Positions 1 to 7,843 of a stretch of 42,150 nucleotides of DNA are shown here, one piece after another. The notes under the pieces are model-generated. The model did no database searches, was not told the origin of the DNA, and worked only from the letters and a program-made list of their open reading frames with translations. Position numbers and translations under genes: made by a program. Each line of letters starts with the position of its first letter. Position 1 is the stretch's first letter. Origin of the DNA: an uncultured Bacteroidia bacterium (GTDB taxonomy: Bacteria > Bacteroidota > Bacteroidia > Bacteroidales > F082); the NCBI GenBank assembly GCA_913009755.1, contig CAJVWU010000031.1, positions 1 through 42,150 of the forward strand, given 5' to 3'.

Positions 1-1
1 T

Positions 2-82
2 TTGACAAAGTTAGGAAAAGAGCTTGTTATTACTGCTGAAAAACTTAAAGAAACGGTATTAATACCTGCTCTGAATTACTAA
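2..82 (+). CDS. C-terminal end of an unknown gene, cut by the window edge
   Basis: An open frame enters from the left edge and runs 26 codons to a TAA at 80-82, ending in PALNY. It reads plausibly as the basic, lysine-rich C-terminus of a protein (KLGKELVITAEKLKETVLIP), but it is too short to assign to a family. No start is visible, and the insertion sequence begins 61 bases downstream. The frame could be chance in this AT-rich stretch. Confidence 0.3.
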   Translation: MTKLGKELVITAEKLKETVLIPALNY

Positions 83-143
83 ACTCTTGCCAAATAATGC
101 AAGAAAATATGAAATAAGATACTAAAGGATTTTTAAATTCTAC

Positions 144-1197
144 CATTACTGTCCACTTAAAATAAGCTGAGGGACAGTTGTTTATATTTTCGTTCATTGA
201 CATTTTGGTAATCTATATTTGTAAACAGCTCTATTACAGGCGTTTTGTCTAGTAGGGATATCCCAAGTATTTGTAATATTTCGTAGGTTGAACGGTCTAT
301 ATTAAGATCATGCCCTACAATTGCAACAAGACAATACGCAATAATAGCAGTATATATTTGGATTCTTACGGCGTTTTCAGAAGTTCCCCAAACGGACTTT
401 ATTTTTAAGTGCTGCTTTATCCATTTAAAGAACAGTTCAACCTGCCAGCGGTTTTTGTAAAGTAAAGCTATTTTGTATAAACGTTTGTAATCAATATACC
501 CACGATCAAAAATGTAGTATGCGCCGCTTTCATACGGGATATAATCCATGGCGTTAATGTCGTTTACTGTTGCTGCTGTGATATGGATAAAAGCAGGAAT
601 TTGAGTAGTGATATCGTAAAGAGTATGAAGTTTAATTCCTCCTTTGGTTTTACGAAACTTTGCCAACCAAAACACGCTCAGGCAAAGATCAATTGTTGAA
701 GAGTCAAAGGCATAAATTTTACCCTTAATTTCAAAATTATCATTCTCCCGTTTCCTGCGTGCAAGTTCAATCAGATGATAGGCAAACTCCTCAAATATCT
801 TACAATCACGCTTTTCATTTGCTTTTGCAAGGTTACTTCTGGTTACACTTTTTCCAAACCCAAGATGGTAGGTTTTTCGGCTATGTGCTTCAAGGGTTAC
901 AATCAAATCCCGTAAACTGTCACGACTGGTAAATTGTCCAAAAATCATACACAACATCTGATTCCAGCAGCTAAAATGACGTACGTATTTATCACCATCA
1001 TAGCGTGCGACTATACGATCAAAAACCCTTTTGGGAAGAAACTCTGTTAACTGTGCAAAAACATATTTACCGTTATTCATCGTGGATTATTTTCCACTTA
1101 TAACGGTTTCAAATCGACACGTAACTAAAACGCTCGTAAATTATGGATTGCCAATGATTTCAAAGAACGATATTAATTTTTTTAGTGGACAGTAGTG
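144..1197 (-). mobile_element. IS4-type insertion sequence, internally deleted copy
   Basis: A 1054-bp element has near-identical terminal inverted repeats. The left end begins CATTACTGTCCACTTAAAA. The right end, read inwards, begins CACTACTGTCCACTAAAAA. It is flanked on both sides by the same 9-bp sequence AAATTCTAC (135-143 and 1198-1206), a target-site duplication. It contains one transposase gene whose stop codon lies inside the left inverted repeat. The ends and duplication are intact although the transposase has lost an internal segment, so the copy either moved in already shortened or was deleted after insertion. Confidence 0.9.
157..1080 (-). CDS. IS4-family transposase with an in-frame internal deletion
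   Basis: This is a DDE transposase of the IS4 group common in Bacteroidota, with an N-terminal DUF4372-like region (MNNGKYVFAQLTEFLPKRVF) followed by the catalytic domain. The first Asp lies in YAFDSSTIDL, the second in YIFDRGYIDY, and the catalytic Glu in the Y-R-E-K signature NRWQVELFFKWIKQHLKIK. From memory, relatives have about 80 residues between the second Asp and this signature. Here RLYKIA is joined directly to LLYKNRW, leaving 307 residues instead of roughly 385. The three catalytic residues survive, but the lost segment is the beta-strand insert that shapes the active site, so activity is doubtful. The frame is open, so it may still be expressed. Confidence 0.88.
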   Translation of the reverse strand: MNNGKYVFAQLTEFLPKRVFDRIVARYDGDKYVRHFSCWNQMLCMIFGQFTSRDSLRDLIVTLEAHSRKTYHLGFGKSVTRSNLAKANEKRDCKIFEEFAYHLIELARRKRENDNFEIKGKIYAFDSSTIDLCLSVFWLAKFRKTKGGIKLHTLYDITTQIPAFIHITAATVNDINAMDYIPYESGAYYIFDRGYIDYKRLYKIALLYKNRWQVELFFKWIKQHLKIKSVWGTSENAVRIQIYTAIIAYCLVAIVGHDLNIDRSTYEILQILGISLLDKTPVIELFTNIDYQNVNERKYKQLSLSLF

Positions 1198-1375
1198 AAA
1201 TTCTACATGAATAAATTTTTGCACTTTTTTGGTTTTAAATTCCAACTAACATCAATATTAGTTATTGATATTCAGTCATTTATATTTTTCTAAAATTGCA
1301 CATTTTCTTCTTTTTTTAACTCTTCCTTCTGACGTTATCTAAAATATTCATCAATATTTTCATCGAAGGGGGATA

Positions 1376-1507
1376 GCATACAACGTGTGCGGGTATGGCA
1401 CGTGCCGCAATATCCAGTTTAAATTTTCTATAAAGTTATATCTTTTATTTTACTGTTCATTTTCTATAAAACCGTGATTTTCGGCACGTGCTATACCCTG
1501 CTGTTAG
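1376..1507 (-). repeat. Long imperfect inverted repeat, attC-like
   Basis: Arm GGGTATGGCACGTGCCG (1391-1407) is the reverse complement of 1482-1498 with one mismatch, and 74 bases separate the two. Each arm contains or nearly contains the palindrome GGCACGTGCC. Outside the arms, an AAC triplet (1382-1384) faces a GTT triplet at 1503-1505. Read on the minus strand the order is GCTAAC, arm, spacer, arm, GTTGTATGC. That resembles the imperfect symmetry of an integron attC site, although the core boxes do not fit the RYYYAAC/GTTRRRY consensus exactly. It lies at the 3' end of the broken RhuM gene, where a cassette recombination site would be. It could instead be an unrelated palindromic repeat. 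Confidence 0.5.
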
Positions 1508-2110
1508 CATTTCGTGCATTATTTTTCTCCTTGTTTTTTAGAATTTGGAAATTCGATAATTCAAGGAATTGATTCAGAAAAGTTATCCAATCTTTCATGC
1601 TTGTTGGGATTAGTCTTTCTGCTCTACTTTCTGCTAAATCAAGGTATGCAGAGACAATTCTGTTAAGTTCCTTAATGTGTTGTTCATTCAAATAATTTCA
1701 GCAGCCGTTTTGCCTGTAATTGCCCAATGAAATTTATTTTGAACTGTAGTAAAAAACTGTTGCGCTAATTTATCATCCTTGTCATAATCAAATGAAAGAG
1801 CGTAAATGTCTGTAATTTTTTGGTAAAATCGTCTTTCGCTTGCTGTGAATTAACTCTATACCCAACAGCAATAATTGCGTCAAGATTGTAATAAGTTGTT
1901 TTTTGTTTTTGCAATTTGCCTTTTATAGCACCGTGTTGAGTGGTATGTTCCAAAATGGAACTAACCTCTTCTTCGTTTAATTCTCCACTTTCAAAAATAT
2001 TTTTCAAGTGTTTTGTAATCGCAGGCCTTTGAACTCCAAATAACTCGCTTATTTTTTCTGGATCATCCAAAATGTTTCATCTTGAAAGAAAACTTCAATC
2101 TTTATATTTC
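1491..2110 (-). pseudogene. RhuM-family gene remnant with frameshift and two deletions
   Basis: Pieces of a RhuM-type (virulence protein, Fic/DOC-associated) coding sequence lie in order in different frames. Near 2095-2050 a frame reads EVFFQDETFWMIQKK and hits a stop. Loss of one A from a homopolymer explains the shift into ISELFGVQRPAITKHLKNIF. This continues to NLDAIIAVGYRVNSQQAKDDF near 1830. The next recognisable part, YQKITDIYALSFDYD through FFTTVQNKFHWAITGKTAAEII, is in another frame, and about 60 family residues between them are missing. After AAEII roughly 35 to 40 more residues are absent. The C-terminal part ELNRIVSAYLDLAESRAERLIP (1691-1491) then follows in a third segment. The gene is clearly dead. 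Its end runs into the attC-like repeat. Confidence 0.8.
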
Positions 2111-2284
2111 AATCCCGGCAGGTCTTTTGCCGTGAGGCGAAATCGTTTCGATGTGAGAACAGTTTCAGTCATTCGATAATCCGATCGTTTTGGATACCGT
2201 AAAAGTAAAAAATATTGAAAAACCGGCGAGATCATAATCTTCAATATATCTTCCGAACGAAAATATGAAAATGTGAGTAAAAAA

Positions 2285-2311
2285 TTTGTGCAGGAATAAA
2301 GAATATATTTG
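2285..2311 (+). promoter_or_regulatory. Bacteroidota-type promoter for hypDE
   Basis: TATATTTG at 2304-2311 is a perfect TAnnTTTG -7 box, preceded by TTTG at 2285-2288 as a possible -33 element. The 15-bp gap is a little shorter than usual. The hypD ATG follows 20 bases later, with no Shine-Dalgarno sequence. Confidence 0.55.
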
Positions 2312-2330
2312 TCAAAAAAAATCACTTTAA

Positions 2331-3410
2331 ATGAAATACATTGACGAATACCGCGATAAGGCACTGGTACTGGCCCTTGCCGGTGAGATCAAAAAGGTTT
2401 CCTCCAGGCCCGTCAAACTCATGGAAGTGTGTGGCGGCCATACCATGTCAATCCAAAAATTCGGGATACCCTACCTTCTGCCCGATACCATTCAACTGAT
2501 ATCCGGCCCCGGATGCCCGGTATGTGTTACAAGTAATTCGTTTATTGATAAAGCAATAGCTTACAGCCGCCGTGATGATGTGATCATAACCACCTATGGT
2601 GATCTTATCAGGGTTCCCGGTTCCAGCAGCTCGCTTGAACGGGAAAAAGCCAACGGCGCGGATGTGCGTATTGTTTATTCCATCCTCGACGCCCTGGAGA
2701 TCGCCAAGCACAACCGCAGAAAGAAAATCGTTTTTCTGGGAATTGGTTTTGAGACCACCGCCCCAAGTTCGGCAGCGGGAATCATCAAAGCACAGATGGC
2801 AGGCATCAGGAACTTTTATGTTTACAGTGCACACAAAGTGATGCCCCCGGCCATGGAAGCGCTGATTGACGAAGGCGTGCAGATCAACGGTTACATTGGC
2901 CCCGGACATGTGAGCACCATCACGGGAGAAGGTATTTATCTGGATATTCCAAAGAAGTTCGGACTGGGCGTTGTCATCAGCGGGTTTGAGCCTGTTGACC
3001 TGATGCAGGCCATCCTGATGCTGGTGAAGCAGTTTGAAAACAACGACCCTAAAGTGGAAATCCAATATACACGTGCGGTTAAACCTGAAGGCAACATCAA
3101 AGCACAGCAAATGCTTGATGAAGTGTTTGAACCGGGTGATGACTGGTGGCGCGGACTGGGCATATTGAAAAACAGCGGACTGAAGATCAGGGGGGAGTAT
3201 GCCGATTATGATTCGGAAAAAAACATAGCGGTGGAAGTTGAACCCCTGAAAGAACCCAAAGGGTGCATCTGCGGGGATATTTTACGCGGGGTGAAAAAAC
3301 CCAAAGAATGTAAATTGTTTGCCAGAACCTGTACCCCTTCCAACCCCGTGGGATCGTGCATGGTTTCGAGTGAAGGGACCTGCCAGGCATATTATCTCTA
3401 CAACAGATAA
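2331..3410 (+). CDS. hypD: [NiFe]-hydrogenase maturation protein HypD
   Basis: HypD is the iron-sulfur scaffold on which, with HypC, the Fe(CN)2(CO) group of [NiFe] hydrogenases is assembled in the cytoplasm. At 359 residues it has full family length. Diagnostic motifs are present: CGGHT (residues 34-38), GPGCPVC with Cys62 and Cys65, and GFETTAP (139-145). A C-terminal cysteine cluster at 312, 314, 327, 334, 343 and 351 includes the residues that hold the [4Fe-4S] cluster. hypE follows 12 bases later in the same orientation, so the two form an operon. HypC, the usual partner encoded immediately upstream, is not adjacent. Upstream lies only the decayed accessory patch. Confidence 0.97.
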   Translation: MKYIDEYRDKALVLALAGEIKKVSSRPVKLMEVCGGHTMSIQKFGIPYLLPDTIQLISGPGCPVCVTSNSFIDKAIAYSRRDDVIITTYGDLIRVPGSSSSLEREKANGADVRIVYSILDALEIAKHNRRKKIVFLGIGFETTAPSSAAGIIKAQMAGIRNFYVYSAHKVMPPAMEALIDEGVQINGYIGPGHVSTITGEGIYLDIPKKFGLGVVISGFEPVDLMQAILMLVKQFENNDPKVEIQYTRAVKPEGNIKAQQMLDEVFEPGDDWWRGLGILKNSGLKIRGEYADYDSEKNIAVEVEPLKEPKGCICGDILRGVKKPKECKLFARTCTPSNPVGSCMVSSEGTCQAYYLYNR

Positions 3411-3422
3411 CACAAGACAAGA

Positions 3423-4445
3423 ATGATAAATAAACCAGAATTTATATTACTCGGACATGGCAGCGGTGGCAAACTCAGCCATGAACTTATTGACAGCCTT
3501 TTTGCCAACTATTTCGACAACCCGGTTTTACGCCAGCAATCCGATTCGGCGCTCCTTGAAACCGAAAGTGCCCATTTTGCCTTTACCACCGACTCGTTTG
3601 TGGTTGACCCCCTGTTTTTCCCCGGAGGAAACATCGGTACACTGGCCATCGCCGGAACGGTAAACGACCTCGCTGTTTCGGGGGCAGTTCCCCAATACCT
3701 GAGTGCCGGATTCATCATTGAAGAGGGACTTCGGTATAACGACTTGAAAACCATTGTTGAGACCATGGCCGACGAAGCCCGGAAAGCAGGTGTGATCATT
3801 GTAACCGGCGATACCAAAGTAGTTGACAAAGGCAAATGCGATAAGCTATTCATTAACACTTCGGGCGTTGGAAAAATTGCAGAAAAACATACAGGCATCG
3901 GTTCAGGTCGCGATATAAAACCCGGCGATAAGATCATTATCAACGGGAGTATCGGCGATCACGGCATGGCGGTGATGGCTGCCCGTAACGACCTGAATAT
4001 CGCTGCCGATATCCGTTCGGATTGTGCCGCCCTGAACCACCTGATCAAAGAAGCTCTTCAGGTAAGCAACGGCATAAAATTTATGCGCGATGCCACACGC
4101 GGCGGCCTGGGTACGGTTTTATCGGAAATCGTGAAGGAAAAACATTTCGGAATTCAAATAAGTGAAGAAAACCTGATGATAAATAAAAGCGTGAGGGGAA
4201 TGTGTGAACTCCTCGGGTTCGACCCGCTTTATGTAGCCAACGAAGGAAAAGTAGTGATGGTTGTTGACCCGGACGATGCCGGAAAGATCATGGAAACCTT
4301 AAAGGAAAACCCCTTTGGAAAAGAAGCGTCTGTCATTGGTGAAATAACTGAAGATCATCAGGGTATGGCATGGCTCGATACGGTTGTCGGTGGCAAAAGG
4401 ATTATTGATATGCTATCCGGACAGCAACTGCCCAGAATTTGTTAA
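3423..4445 (+). CDS. hypE: [NiFe]-hydrogenase maturation protein HypE
   Basis: HypE is a PurM/AIR-synthase-like ATPase that dehydrates the carbamoyl group delivered by HypF to a thiocyanate on its C-terminal cysteine. It then passes cyanide to the HypC-HypD iron. The 340 residues begin with the glycine-rich GHGSGGK (residues 11-17) and end with PRIC, the essential terminal Cys340. The ATP-binding segments around FTTDSFVVDP and DATRGGLG are also family-typical. It lies 12 bases behind hypD and overlaps the convergent zinc-ribbon gene by 4 bases at their stops. No hypF is in the window to supply the carbamoyl donor. Confidence 0.97.
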   Translation: MINKPEFILLGHGSGGKLSHELIDSLFANYFDNPVLRQQSDSALLETESAHFAFTTDSFVVDPLFFPGGNIGTLAIAGTVNDLAVSGAVPQYLSAGFIIEEGLRYNDLKTIVETMADEARKAGVIIVTGDTKVVDKGKCDKLFINTSGVGKIAEKHTGIGSGRDIKPGDKIIINGSIGDHGMAVMAARNDLNIAADIRSDCAALNHLIKEALQVSNGIKFMRDATRGGLGTVLSEIVKEKHFGIQISEENLMINKSVRGMCELLGFDPLYVANEGKVVMVVDPDDAGKIMETLKENPFGKEASVIGEITEDHQGMAWLDTVVGGKRIIDMLSGQQLPRIC

Positions 4446-4843
4446 GGTTCATATTCATTATAAAAATGGGCAAGTTCCGTACTTAAATCCGTAAAAGATA
4501 CATGATGATTTGAACATCCTGCACGCGAACAGAACGAAACACGTCCGCCCACTTTTAATACCAGGTTCACCATCGGGGCGCCACAAAGTTTACATTCTTC
4601 GTTTACCAATAATTCTTTATTGCAGTGCGGGCAATAAAAATCAACCACCGTACCTTTTTTAATCTCAATATCCGTTTTACGGTCATAACATTCGTAAACA
4701 GAGCACAAATGGATCACCCCCCTGTTTTCCGGCGTTACAATGTTTAATTTGATGCCCGGATGATCGTACAGTTTAACTTCTTCATCCATTAATGATTTTC
4801 GGCAATACGGACATTTTACCTGTAAGCTGATTCTTTTTTTCAT
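4442..4843 (-). CDS. Multi-zinc-ribbon protein next to the hyp genes
   Basis: This 133-residue soluble protein is rich in paired cysteines: CPYC (11-14), Cys47 and Cys52, CPHC (71-74), CKLC (84-87), and Cys105 and Cys110. It probably contains two or three structural zinc ribbons. I do not recognise a named family. Its stop overlaps the hypE stop tail to tail, and its start faces hypB across 193 bases, so it is divergent from hypB. The position inside the hyp cluster suggests a link to hydrogenase metal handling, but it is not HypA: it lacks HypA's N-terminal MHE nickel site. That link rests on position only. Confidence 0.75.
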   Translation of the reverse strand: MKKRISLQVKCPYCRKSLMDEEVKLYDHPGIKLNIVTPENRGVIHLCSVYECYDRKTDIEIKKGTVVDFYCPHCNKELLVNEECKLCGAPMVNLVLKVGGRVSFCSRAGCSNHHVSFTDLSTELAHFYNEYEP

Positions 4844-5001
4844 GTTATTTTGGGTTAATGGCTTAACCGAATAAATCGTTTTGCTAATATAAGTACTTTT
4901 CTCATTAAAAGAACGGATTATCTTTAGTTTTTATCTGGATTAAATAGTGGTTATCAGGAATAATAATTAACGGATACAAAGATTTCCGGCAATGAATTTT
5001 G

Positions 5002-5009
5002 TACCTTTG
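5002..5009 (+). promoter_or_regulatory. -7 box of the hypB promoter
   Basis: TACCTTTG followed by C is a perfect Bacteroidota TAnnTTTG box 27 bases before the hypB start. It indicates that hypB is transcribed separately from hypDE. Confidence 0.6.
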
Positions 5010-5036
5010 CCGAGATAAACTTAAAAAATTTTAATT

Positions 5037-5813
5037 ATGTGCGGAACCTGCGGATGTGGCGAGGAAGACCTCGTTACCTATACGAAACCGGGTGAAGATC
5101 ATCATCATTCACACAACCATCACCACCCTCATGATCATCATCATGAGCACGAACACGGACATCACCGCCACGAAAAAGAAATTCAACTGGAAATTGATGT
5201 ATTATCACAAAACAACAAGGTTGCCGAACGCAACAGGGGGTATTTTGAAGCACTGGAAATCATGGCACTAAATTTAGTCAGTTCCCCCGGTTCGGGCAAG
5301 ACCAGTCTGCTTGAAAAAACAATTACCGGGATGAAAAAAGGGGACAATCTTTATATCATCGAAGGCGACCAGCAGACTACCCGCGATGCCGACCGCATCA
5401 ATAAGGCCGGCGCACCGGTTATCCAGGTAAATACCGGAAACGGTTGCCATCTTGATGCTGAAATGGTGAACCATGCCGTAAAAGAACTTAAACCCGCACG
5501 AAAATCCCTGCTGTTCATCGAAAATGTGGGCAACCTGGTCTGCCCTTCCCTGTTCGACCTGGGGGAAAGCAAAAGGGTGGTGATCATAAGTGTTACGGAA
5601 GGGGATGACAAACCCGTCAAATACCCGACAATGTTTGAATCTTCGCAACTTTGCATCATCAATAAAACCGACCTGCTGCCTTATGTTGACTTCGATATGA
5701 AAAAAGCAAAAGAGTATGCCCGGCGGGTAAACCCTGACCTTGAATTTATTGAGCTTTCTGTAAAAACAGGGGAAGGGATGGATAAATGGTATGCGTGGCT
5801 GAAAAAAAATTAA
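5037..5813 (+). CDS. hypB: Hydrogenase/urease nickel incorporation GTPase HypB
   Basis: HypB is the SIMIBI-class GTPase that, with HypA, delivers nickel to the hydrogenase large subunit. The N-terminus MCGTCGCG carries the high-affinity CxxCGCG nickel site. A histidine-rich segment follows (16 His between residues 22 and 45) and probably stores nickel. The GTPase core shows the P-loop SPGSGKTS (83-90), the metal-binding Cys137-His138 in NTGNGCHLDA, Cys169 in GNLVCPS, and the G4 motif NKTD (209-212). Length is 258 residues. It is monocistronic here, divergent from the zinc-ribbon gene. No hypA is visible. Confidence 0.97.
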   Translation: MCGTCGCGEEDLVTYTKPGEDHHHSHNHHHPHDHHHEHEHGHHRHEKEIQLEIDVLSQNNKVAERNRGYFEALEIMALNLVSSPGSGKTSLLEKTITGMKKGDNLYIIEGDQQTTRDADRINKAGAPVIQVNTGNGCHLDAEMVNHAVKELKPARKSLLFIENVGNLVCPSLFDLGESKRVVIISVTEGDDKPVKYPTMFESSQLCIINKTDLLPYVDFDMKKAKEYARRVNPDLEFIELSVKTGEGMDKWYAWLKKN

Positions 5814-5984
5814 GCGTTCGATTGCCCGCTTACCTGCCTTTTTTACCTATTTTCCATTTTAGTTGATTTTTAGATGAATGAGAAATAGTATTTCTTTCAA
5901 AGTTGTCGCTAAGTTAAATAAAAAATCTGTTTAAATCATAGAAAACCTGCAAGAAACCTGCAACCTGATCCTGTAACCCTTCAA

Positions 5985-7655
5985 TCATAAATACTTCTTC
6001 TCTTCTCCGGACCCGTAAACTTTTTCTCCATCAATGAAGGTTGCAATAATTTTTAAAGTGGGGATTTTATTTTCCGGAATAGTCATGATGTCGTCTTCGA
6101 GGATTGTGAAGTCGGCAGCTTTTCCAACCTCCAGACTTCCCTTAAACTGTTCATCAAAGCTGCCTTTTGCCGGCCAGATGGTGATGGATCGCAGGGCCTC
6201 TTTCCTGGTCAATGCATTTTCTATTTGAAAACCACCGGGAGGCCAGCCTTTCAAATCCTTGCGGGCTACGGCAGCATAAAAAGTTAACAACGGGCTGATG
6301 CTCTCCACCGGAAAGTCAGTGCCATTGATAAGCCAGCCATTCTGCATCAGCAAGACATGATAAGCATAAGCCGTTTTAATGCGTTCCGGGCCCAGCCGCT
6401 CTTCGGCCCAGTACATGTCGCTGGTGCAGTGTGTGGTTTGAATGGATGGAATGATATTGTAATCTTTAAAATAATGAAAGTCTGCCGGACTGATAACCTG
6501 GGCGTGTTCAATGCGCCAGCGTTTATCGTTGGGGCCCGTTAAATATTTGGCATAAATTTTCAGGATAATCCTGTTTCCTGAATCACCGATAGCATGTGTA
6601 TTGACCTGAAAACCTGCATCAAATGCTTTTTTGCAAACAAAATCGTAATAGGCCAGCGAATGCAATTGCAGACCGTAATGTCCCGGTTCATCCGAATAAG
6701 GCTTGAGCAACAAAGCACCCCGCGAACCCAGTGCACCGTCAGCGTACATCTTAATGGACGAAACCGTTAGCCGTCCGGTATGTAATGGCCCTTTGGGCAG
6801 AAAATAATCATAATTTTCCCCGTTCGGGTTCATCATGGCGTAAATTCTCATTTTTAACGTACCGGCTTTTTGCAATGAATCCATCAGCAGGATATCTTCT
6901 TTGTCAAGCCCTGCATCGGATACGGTGGTCAGGCCCACGGCAAAACAATTATTTTGGGCAGTTTTCAGTGCTGTGATCTTCTGATTAAGCGAAGGTTCGG
7001 GGATAACCCGTTCGATCAGGGACATGGCATTGTCAATAAAAACCCCGGTCGGTTCCCTTTTTTCATTGACCAGTATTTCCCCCCCGGCCACCATTGACTG
7101 CGGATGAATACCCGCCCGTTTCATGGCTTCGGTATTGGCAATCAGGGCGTGGCCGTCAATTCTCCGCAAAACGACCGGAATATTGGGAAAAGCTTTATCC
7201 AGTTTTTCTTTGGTTGGAAATTCTTTTACTTCCCAGTCGTTCTGGTCCCATCCCCTGCCAAGGACCCACTCGGAGTTATAATTTTTATGATGTTCAATTA
7301 CGCGTGACACGACTTCATCAAAGGATTGGGTCCCAACCAGGTCGGCATTTGTTATTGTAGTTAAACCATAACTCAAGAAGTGGCTGTGGCCGTCGTTAAA
7401 TCCGGGATATACAGGTTTCCCACCCGCATCCAGCATGTTTTTGGCCTGATACAACGATTTGATCTCGTCATCATTTCCCACCGCCACAATTTTACCGTCT
7501 TTTACCGCCAGGGCAGAAACCACAGTAAAATTATCATCTACTGTGTAAACTTTTGCATTGTAAACCAGCAGGTCAGCTTTTTCCTTTTGATTGCATGAAA
7601 CCATTGTTATTAAAAATAAAGCAATTGTTAAAATTGCGAGGTACAGATTTCTCAT
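5985..7655 (-). CDS. Lipoprotein amidohydrolase, YtcJ-like (Amidohydro_3)
   Basis: This 556-residue metal-dependent hydrolase belongs to the amidohydrolase superfamily, YtcJ-like branch. Residues 1-20 form a lipoprotein signal with lipobox MVSC and Cys21, so it is anchored in an envelope membrane. The N-terminal beta-sandwich (about 28-85) leads to the metal ligands HSH in GFNDGHSHF (His90, His92). Later ligands lie in NTHAIGD and RIEHAQ, and the catalytic Asp in NGTDFPVES. Family members act on N-acyl or cyclic amide substrates, but the substrate here cannot be told. It stands alone, convergent with hypB, and starts at ATG 7655. Confidence 0.9.
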   Translation of the reverse strand: MRNLYLAILTIALFLITMVSCNQKEKADLLVYNAKVYTVDDNFTVVSALAVKDGKIVAVGNDDEIKSLYQAKNMLDAGGKPVYPGFNDGHSHFLSYGLTTITNADLVGTQSFDEVVSRVIEHHKNYNSEWVLGRGWDQNDWEVKEFPTKEKLDKAFPNIPVVLRRIDGHALIANTEAMKRAGIHPQSMVAGGEILVNEKREPTGVFIDNAMSLIERVIPEPSLNQKITALKTAQNNCFAVGLTTVSDAGLDKEDILLMDSLQKAGTLKMRIYAMMNPNGENYDYFLPKGPLHTGRLTVSSIKMYADGALGSRGALLLKPYSDEPGHYGLQLHSLAYYDFVCKKAFDAGFQVNTHAIGDSGNRIILKIYAKYLTGPNDKRWRIEHAQVISPADFHYFKDYNIIPSIQTTHCTSDMYWAEERLGPERIKTAYAYHVLLMQNGWLINGTDFPVESISPLLTFYAAVARKDLKGWPPGGFQIENALTRKEALRSITIWPAKGSFDEQFKGSLEVGKAADFTILEDDIMTIPENKIPTLKIIATFIDGEKVYGSGEEKKYL

Positions 7656-7716
7656 TATTCCTTCTGCTTTTTATTAAAAGATAAAACTACAACTTTTTAA
7701 AAATTGTGAAGGGTTG

Positions 7717-7756
7717 ATTGTTCCATTGTTCCATTGTTCCATTGTTCCATTGTTCT
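7717..7756. repeat. Five tandem copies of an 8-bp unit
   Basis: ATTGTTCC is repeated five times without gaps, and the last copy ends in T instead of C. It lies between the start of the amidohydrolase gene and the end of the ABC ATPase gene, in the amidohydrolase upstream region. Such arrays are prone to slippage. It has no recognised function. Confidence 0.85.
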
Positions 7757-7843
7757 ATGGCTCGATTGCTCGTTGGTTCCCTCCTGACTCCTGCCCCCCA
7801 ATCTCTTAATTCATTCACCGATCAACTGATCACTATTCTCAAA

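Noticed and set aside
2095-2364. 89-residue open frame on the minus strand
   Set aside because: It overlaps the hypD start and promoter in AT-rich sequence. It has no recognisable motif and begins inside hypD.
2448-3110. Long open frame on the minus strand opposite hypD
   Set aside because: It is an antisense shadow of a strongly conserved gene, with no family features of its own.
4442-4843. HypA
   Set aside because: The protein has several CxxC pairs but lacks HypA's N-terminal nickel motif and its length.
5274-5648. Minus-strand frames opposite hypB
   Set aside because: They are shadows of the GTPase gene and contain no motif.
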